From Pokkaliibacter sp046614695 (GTDB lineage: Bacteria; Pseudomonadota; Gammaproteobacteria; Pseudomonadales; Balneatricaceae): a stretch of 64,000 nucleotides of DNA. The notes beneath the pieces are model-generated. The model saw nothing but the letters and a program-made list of their open reading frames with translations. It did not search any database and was not told the DNA's origin. The first letter of the stretch is position 1, and each line of letters opens with the position of its first letter. Below, one piece after another: positions 61,437 through 64,000 of this stretch. The stretch covers positions 127,870 to 191,869 of the forward strand of contig NZ_JBKKHQ010000021.1 in the NCBI RefSeq assembly GCF_046614695.1, read 5' to 3'. The translations under genes were made by a program, and so were the position numbers.

Positions 61437-61838
61437 ATGACAGAGAAGAACTGGCTGTCACAGGTCAAGTGGAATGCTGATGGGCTGGTACCAGCCATCG
61501 CCCAGGATGCAAAAACCGGACGGGTTCTGATGATGGCCTGGATGAATGCTGAAGCACTGGAGCTTACCCTGAAAGAGCAGCGCGCGATCTATTATTCGCG
61601 TTCACGCCAGAAACTCTGGCGCAAGGGTGAAGAGTCCGGACATGTTCAGCGGCTTTTTGACCTGCGTCTGGACTGTGACGGTGACTGCGTTCTCATGCAG
61701 GTGGAACAAATCGGTGGTATTGCTTGTCATACTGGGCGCGAACACTGTTTTTTCTATCAGCTGCAAAATGATGAGTGGACCCCGGTTGAGGAGGTTCGCA
61801 AGGACCCGGCGGCGATCTACCACAAAGAGGAAAAGTGA
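61437..61838 (+). CDS. hisI: Phosphoribosyl-AMP cyclohydrolase
   Basis: A 133-residue histidine-pathway enzyme that opens the adenine ring of PR-AMP. The characteristic segments are GRVLMMAWMNAEALELT, ATP-like loop AIYYSRSRQKLWRKGEESGH, and zinc/magnesium ligands DLRLDCDGDCVLMQVEQ and ACHTGREHCFFY. It is a stand-alone HisI, unlike the HisIE fusion of enterics; HisE is encoded next, overlapping by zero to a few bases. ATG at 61437 chosen over TTG at 61428. Confidence 0.96.
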   Translation: MTEKNWLSQVKWNADGLVPAIAQDAKTGRVLMMAWMNAEALELTLKEQRAIYYSRSRQKLWRKGEESGHVQRLFDLRLDCDGDCVLMQVEQIGGIACHTGREHCFFYQLQNDEWTPVEEVRKDPAAIYHKEEK

Positions 61839-61840
61839 AG

Positions 61841-62173
61841 ATGAGTGATGTGCTCAAGGCGCTGGATGCCGTATTGGAATCACGTAAGAATGCAGCTGCT
61901 GATAAGTCCTACGTCGCCTCTTTGCATCATAAAGGGCTAAACAAAATCCTCGAAAAAGTAGGTGAGGAGTGTACAGAAACCCTGCTTGCGGCTAAGGATG
62001 CCGAGCATAGCAAAGACCTGAGTGACGTCATTTATGAAACGGCAGATCTTTGGTTTCACTCACTGGTCATGCTGTCTCATCTGGGTGGTTCATCGCAGGC
62101 TGTGCTGGATGAATTAGCGCGTCGTTTCGATCTTTCCGGTCTGGAAGAAAAGGCGAATCGCGATAAAAACTGA
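61841..62173 (+). CDS. hisE: Phosphoribosyl-ATP pyrophosphatase
   Basis: A 110-residue MazG-like all-alpha enzyme that hydrolyses PR-ATP to PR-AMP, the step before HisI. The metal-binding core is KILEKVGEECTETLLAAKD and DVIYETADLWFHSLVML. The ATG at 61841 is two bases after the hisI stop, with GAGG ten bases ahead, so the two are translated together. Length is standard. The 156 bases before tatA contain no further gene. Confidence 0.96.
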   Translation: MSDVLKALDAVLESRKNAAADKSYVASLHHKGLNKILEKVGEECTETLLAAKDAEHSKDLSDVIYETADLWFHSLVMLSHLGGSSQAVLDELARRFDLSGLEEKANRDKN

Positions 62174-62329
62174 GGTGTTTGTCACGCCCTTGTCACAGCT
62201 TTGTCGCATATTGCCAAGGACCGGTAGATCAGCGAAGATGGCCTAAACCACGCCTCGCTGGTCGATCACCAGCCTGTCTCAAGCCGAGTACAACTCAATC
62301 TCGGTAGTAAATTTTTAAGGAGCTCTGTA

Positions 62330-62572
62330 ATGCTTGGCGGAATCAGTATTTGGCAACTAGTTATTGTCCTTGGCATCGTCGTGCTGCTTTTCGGAACCAA
62401 GAAACTGCGCAATATCGGTTCTGATCTGGGTAGTGCAGTCAAAGGCTTTAAAAGTGCCATGAATGATGATCAGAGCAAGAATGAAGCGAACAAGATCTCC
62501 CATGACGATGCTGACTTTGACAGCAAAAAGCAGGAAGACCTGAGTAAGAGCAAAGAATCCAAGGACGCCTGA
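62330..62572 (+). CDS. tatA: Sec-independent translocase protein TatA
   Basis: An 80-residue component that forms the size-variable Tat channel. The N-terminal transmembrane helix MLGGISIWQLVIVLGIVVLLFG includes the conserved polar residue near position 8; the amphipathic helix follows (TKKLRNIGSDLGSAVKGF, the FGxxKLxxxG-type hinge). A charged tail ends the protein. AAGGAG precedes the ATG. It begins the tatABC operon and can export the two Tat-signal binding proteins in this window. Confidence 0.96.
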   Translation: MLGGISIWQLVIVLGIVVLLFGTKKLRNIGSDLGSAVKGFKSAMNDDQSKNEANKISHDDADFDSKKQEDLSKSKESKDA

Positions 62573-62580
62573 GCGCATTC

Positions 62581-62997
62581 ATGTTCGATATCGGATTTAC
62601 CGAGCTGCTTGTTGTTGGGGTAGTGGCACTGCTGGTGCTTGGCCCTGAACGACTCCCCGTAGCGGCAAGAACGGCCGGGCTCTGGATTGGCAAACTCAAG
62701 CGTATGGTGCAAAACGTTCAGCACGAGATCAACGAAGAGCTGCGTGCTGACGAACTGCGTCGTCAGGCTGAGAAAAACCGCGAACATCTGGCCAAATTTC
62801 AGCAAGAGGTATCCGGCTTCAGTAAAGCAGCTGAAGATACCTTCCAAGGTAAGCCAGCTGAAACTTCCGCGGAAAGCCAGAAACCTGCCGAAGTTGCCGA
62901 TTCTCTTCATCACCTGGCGCGCGAAGGACGAGATAGCGAAAGCGTCGAAGAGCGTGCCAGTGTAGCCGAGTCCTCAAAACAGCATGAGCGAACCTGA
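62581..62997 (+). CDS. tatB: Sec-independent translocase protein TatB
   Basis: A 138-residue protein with the TatB start MFDIGFTELLVVGVVALLVL followed by GPERLPVAARTAGLWIGKL, then a long charged and helical tail of about 90 residues. TatB with TatC binds twin-arginine signal peptides. The gene starts eight bases after tatA and its end overlaps tatC by 14 bases. Confidence 0.96.
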   Translation: MFDIGFTELLVVGVVALLVLGPERLPVAARTAGLWIGKLKRMVQNVQHEINEELRADELRRQAEKNREHLAKFQQEVSGFSKAAEDTFQGKPAETSAESQKPAEVADSLHHLAREGRDSESVEERASVAESSKQHERT

Positions 62998-63763
62998 TAA
63001 TCACCAGCAGGCAGAGATGCCGCTGATTTCTCATCTGCTTGAATTACGAAATCGCCTGCTCAAGGTGGTGTTGATCGTACTGATCATCTTCCTCGGGCTA
63101 TTCTATTTCGCGAACGATCTCTATCACTACGTATCCGCGCCTCTGCGTGACATGCTGCCAAAAGGCTCAAGTATGATCGCGACCGAGGTTGCTTCTACAT
63201 TTCTTGCCCCCTTCAAGTTGACTCTGGTGGCTTCAGTAATGATGGCAATGCCATTCATCCTGCATCAGGCGTGGGCATTTATTTCCCCTGGGCTATATCG
63301 TCATGAAAAGCGCATCGCCATGCCGCTGCTGGTATCGAGCGTCTTTCTCTTCTATGCAGGGATGGCGTTTGCTTACTATGTAGTATTTCCGCTGTTATTC
63401 GCTTTCTTTACTACCACCGGGCCAGCTGATGTTGAGGTCATGACTGATATCAACAAGTATCTGGACTTTGTGCTCAAACTCTTCTTTGCTTTCGGTGTCG
63501 TCTTTGAGATCCCGGTTGCGATTATCCTGTTGATTAGCTCGGGTATCGTTACGGCCAAAGACCTGGCTGCAAAACGTCCCTACATTATTGTGGGATGCTT
63601 CGTTGTAGGTATGTTGCTAACGCCACCAGATGTCATGTCGCAGTCACTTCTCGCAGTGCCTATGTGGCTGCTGTTTGAAGTGGGACTGGTTTTTGGGCGA
63701 CTCATCAAGCAGCGTGTAGTAGAAGAAGAGTCGGAAGAAAGTGAGACCGATCAGGTTTCATAA
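62984..63763 (+). CDS. tatC: Sec-independent translocase protein TatC
   Basis: A 259-residue six-helix membrane protein, the receptor of the Tat system. MPLISHLLELRNRLLKVVLI carries the conserved N-terminal Glu; the signature FQAWAFI-type segment is here LHQAWAFISPGLYRHEKR, and PFILHQAWAF and FVLKLFFAFGVVFEIP are also typical. The ATG lies 14 bases inside tatB. The C-terminus is acidic (EEESEESETD). A strong terminator follows 15 bases later, ending the ubiB-hisIE-tatABC unit. Confidence 0.97.
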   Translation: MSEPDNHQQAEMPLISHLLELRNRLLKVVLIVLIIFLGLFYFANDLYHYVSAPLRDMLPKGSSMIATEVASTFLAPFKLTLVASVMMAMPFILHQAWAFISPGLYRHEKRIAMPLLVSSVFLFYAGMAFAYYVVFPLLFAFFTTTGPADVEVMTDINKYLDFVLKLFFAFGVVFEIPVAIILLISSGIVTAKDLAAKRPYIIVGCFVVGMLLTPPDVMSQSLLAVPMWLLFEVGLVFGRLIKQRVVEEESEESETDQVS

Positions 63764-63775
63764 GTAAAAGCATTG

Positions 63776-63812
63776 ATTAAAAGCAGCGGCCTTGGCCGCT
63801 GCTTTTTTATGT
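63776..63812 (+). terminator. Rho-independent terminator after tatC
   Basis: A long stem AAAAGCAGCGGCC/GGCCGCTGCTTTT with minimal loop and TTTTTTA tail, starting 13-15 bases past the tatC stop. Confidence 0.93.
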
Positions 63813-63941
63813 CTGCTGTTTGTGCTTTTAGTTATTGGCTTCGCGCAGTTCGGCGAAGCTCATCCTTTGAATGCTCTCAGTGTCGGTTTGAGCGTTTTCG
63901 GGCGTCATGAGCCTGAATTTGGTTTTTCTTGGTTTTACCCC

Positions 63942-63969
63942 TTGACGGACTCATTCAAAGGTCTATAAT
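63942..63969 (+). promoter_or_regulatory. Strong sigma-70 promoter of stable-RNA type
   Basis: TTGACG (63942-63947), 16-base spacer, TATAAT (63964-63969), then the GC-rich discriminator GCGCCCCC. This combination is typical of rRNA and tRNA promoters under stringent control. The transcribed sequence begins near 63977 and the gene itself lies outside the window. Confidence 0.75.
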
Positions 63970-64000
63970 GCGCCCCCACTGAACGACGCGGCGCACCGCC

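Overview
The window reads as chromosomal DNA of a GC-rich gammaproteobacterium, probably from the Oceanospirillales/Pseudomonadales neighbourhood. The basis is gene order: thrB, a DUF2782 protein and polA; engB, cytochrome c4, dsbA and a GGDEF gene; ubiB-hisI-hisE-tatABC; and zur-znuCB divergent from znuA on the same side of polA. This is a layout I know from pseudomonads and their marine relatives. The genus cannot be named from the sequence alone.

Layout. 1-7.4 kb: a leftward exopolysaccharide operon with sugar-phosphate transferase, degenerate tyrosine-kinase-like protein, Wza-like export lipoprotein, chain-length protein, glycosyltransferases and polymerase/ligase; it continues out of the window. 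7.6-11.5 kb: an orphan TRAP binding protein, a HexR/RpiR regulator, a small charged protein and a MarC protein. 11.5-17.4 kb: a leftward four-gene set of two circularly permuted ATP-grasp proteins, two alpha-E domains (one fused) and a transglutaminase, a predicted but uncharacterised peptide-ligation/cleavage system. 17.8-20 kb: ppnP and a chemoreceptor. 20.1-20.9 kb: a probable amidase effector with a secreted immunity partner. 21-23.3 kb: katG with an OxyR-like site. 23.4-29.5 kb: a hydantoin/allantoin-type racemase with a complete ABC importer and a divergent GntR repressor whose palindromic operators are visible. 29.4-30.3 kb: a small membrane protein and a rhomboid protease.

30.3-39.2 kb is an AT-richer accessory island. 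It holds a full Rhs polymorphic toxin with a toxin-44-like tip and its probable immunity gene, a displaced older Rhs tip with its own SUKH-like immunity gene, an XRE regulator overlapping an RNA 2'-phosphotransferase (KptA), a broken CHC2 primase, an IS5-family remnant, an SseB-like protein, and an 8-bp tandem repeat exactly where the IS, Rhs and primase fragments meet. Together these look like a record of repeated toxin-tip replacement.

39.5-64 kb is core genome. It contains a MATE transporter downstream of zur-znuC-znuB, divergent znuA with a Zur box, a MocR regulator facing a LysE exporter and Asp/Glu racemase, a MORN-repeat lipoprotein, an MHS-family transporter, thrB, polA, a Zur-box-controlled folE2 (zinc-independent GTP cyclohydrolase), engB, cytochrome c4, dsbA, a diguanylate cyclase and ubiB-hisI-hisE-tatABC. 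The last 60 bases carry a promoter of stable-RNA type, so an rRNA or tRNA operon probably starts just beyond the window.

Links between regions: zinc starvation should derepress both znu and folE2 through Zur. The Tat translocase at the right end would export the twin-arginine binding proteins at 7.7 and 26 kb. The Rhs protein and the amidase-type effector imply a type VI secretion system elsewhere in the genome; no structural type VI gene is in this window.
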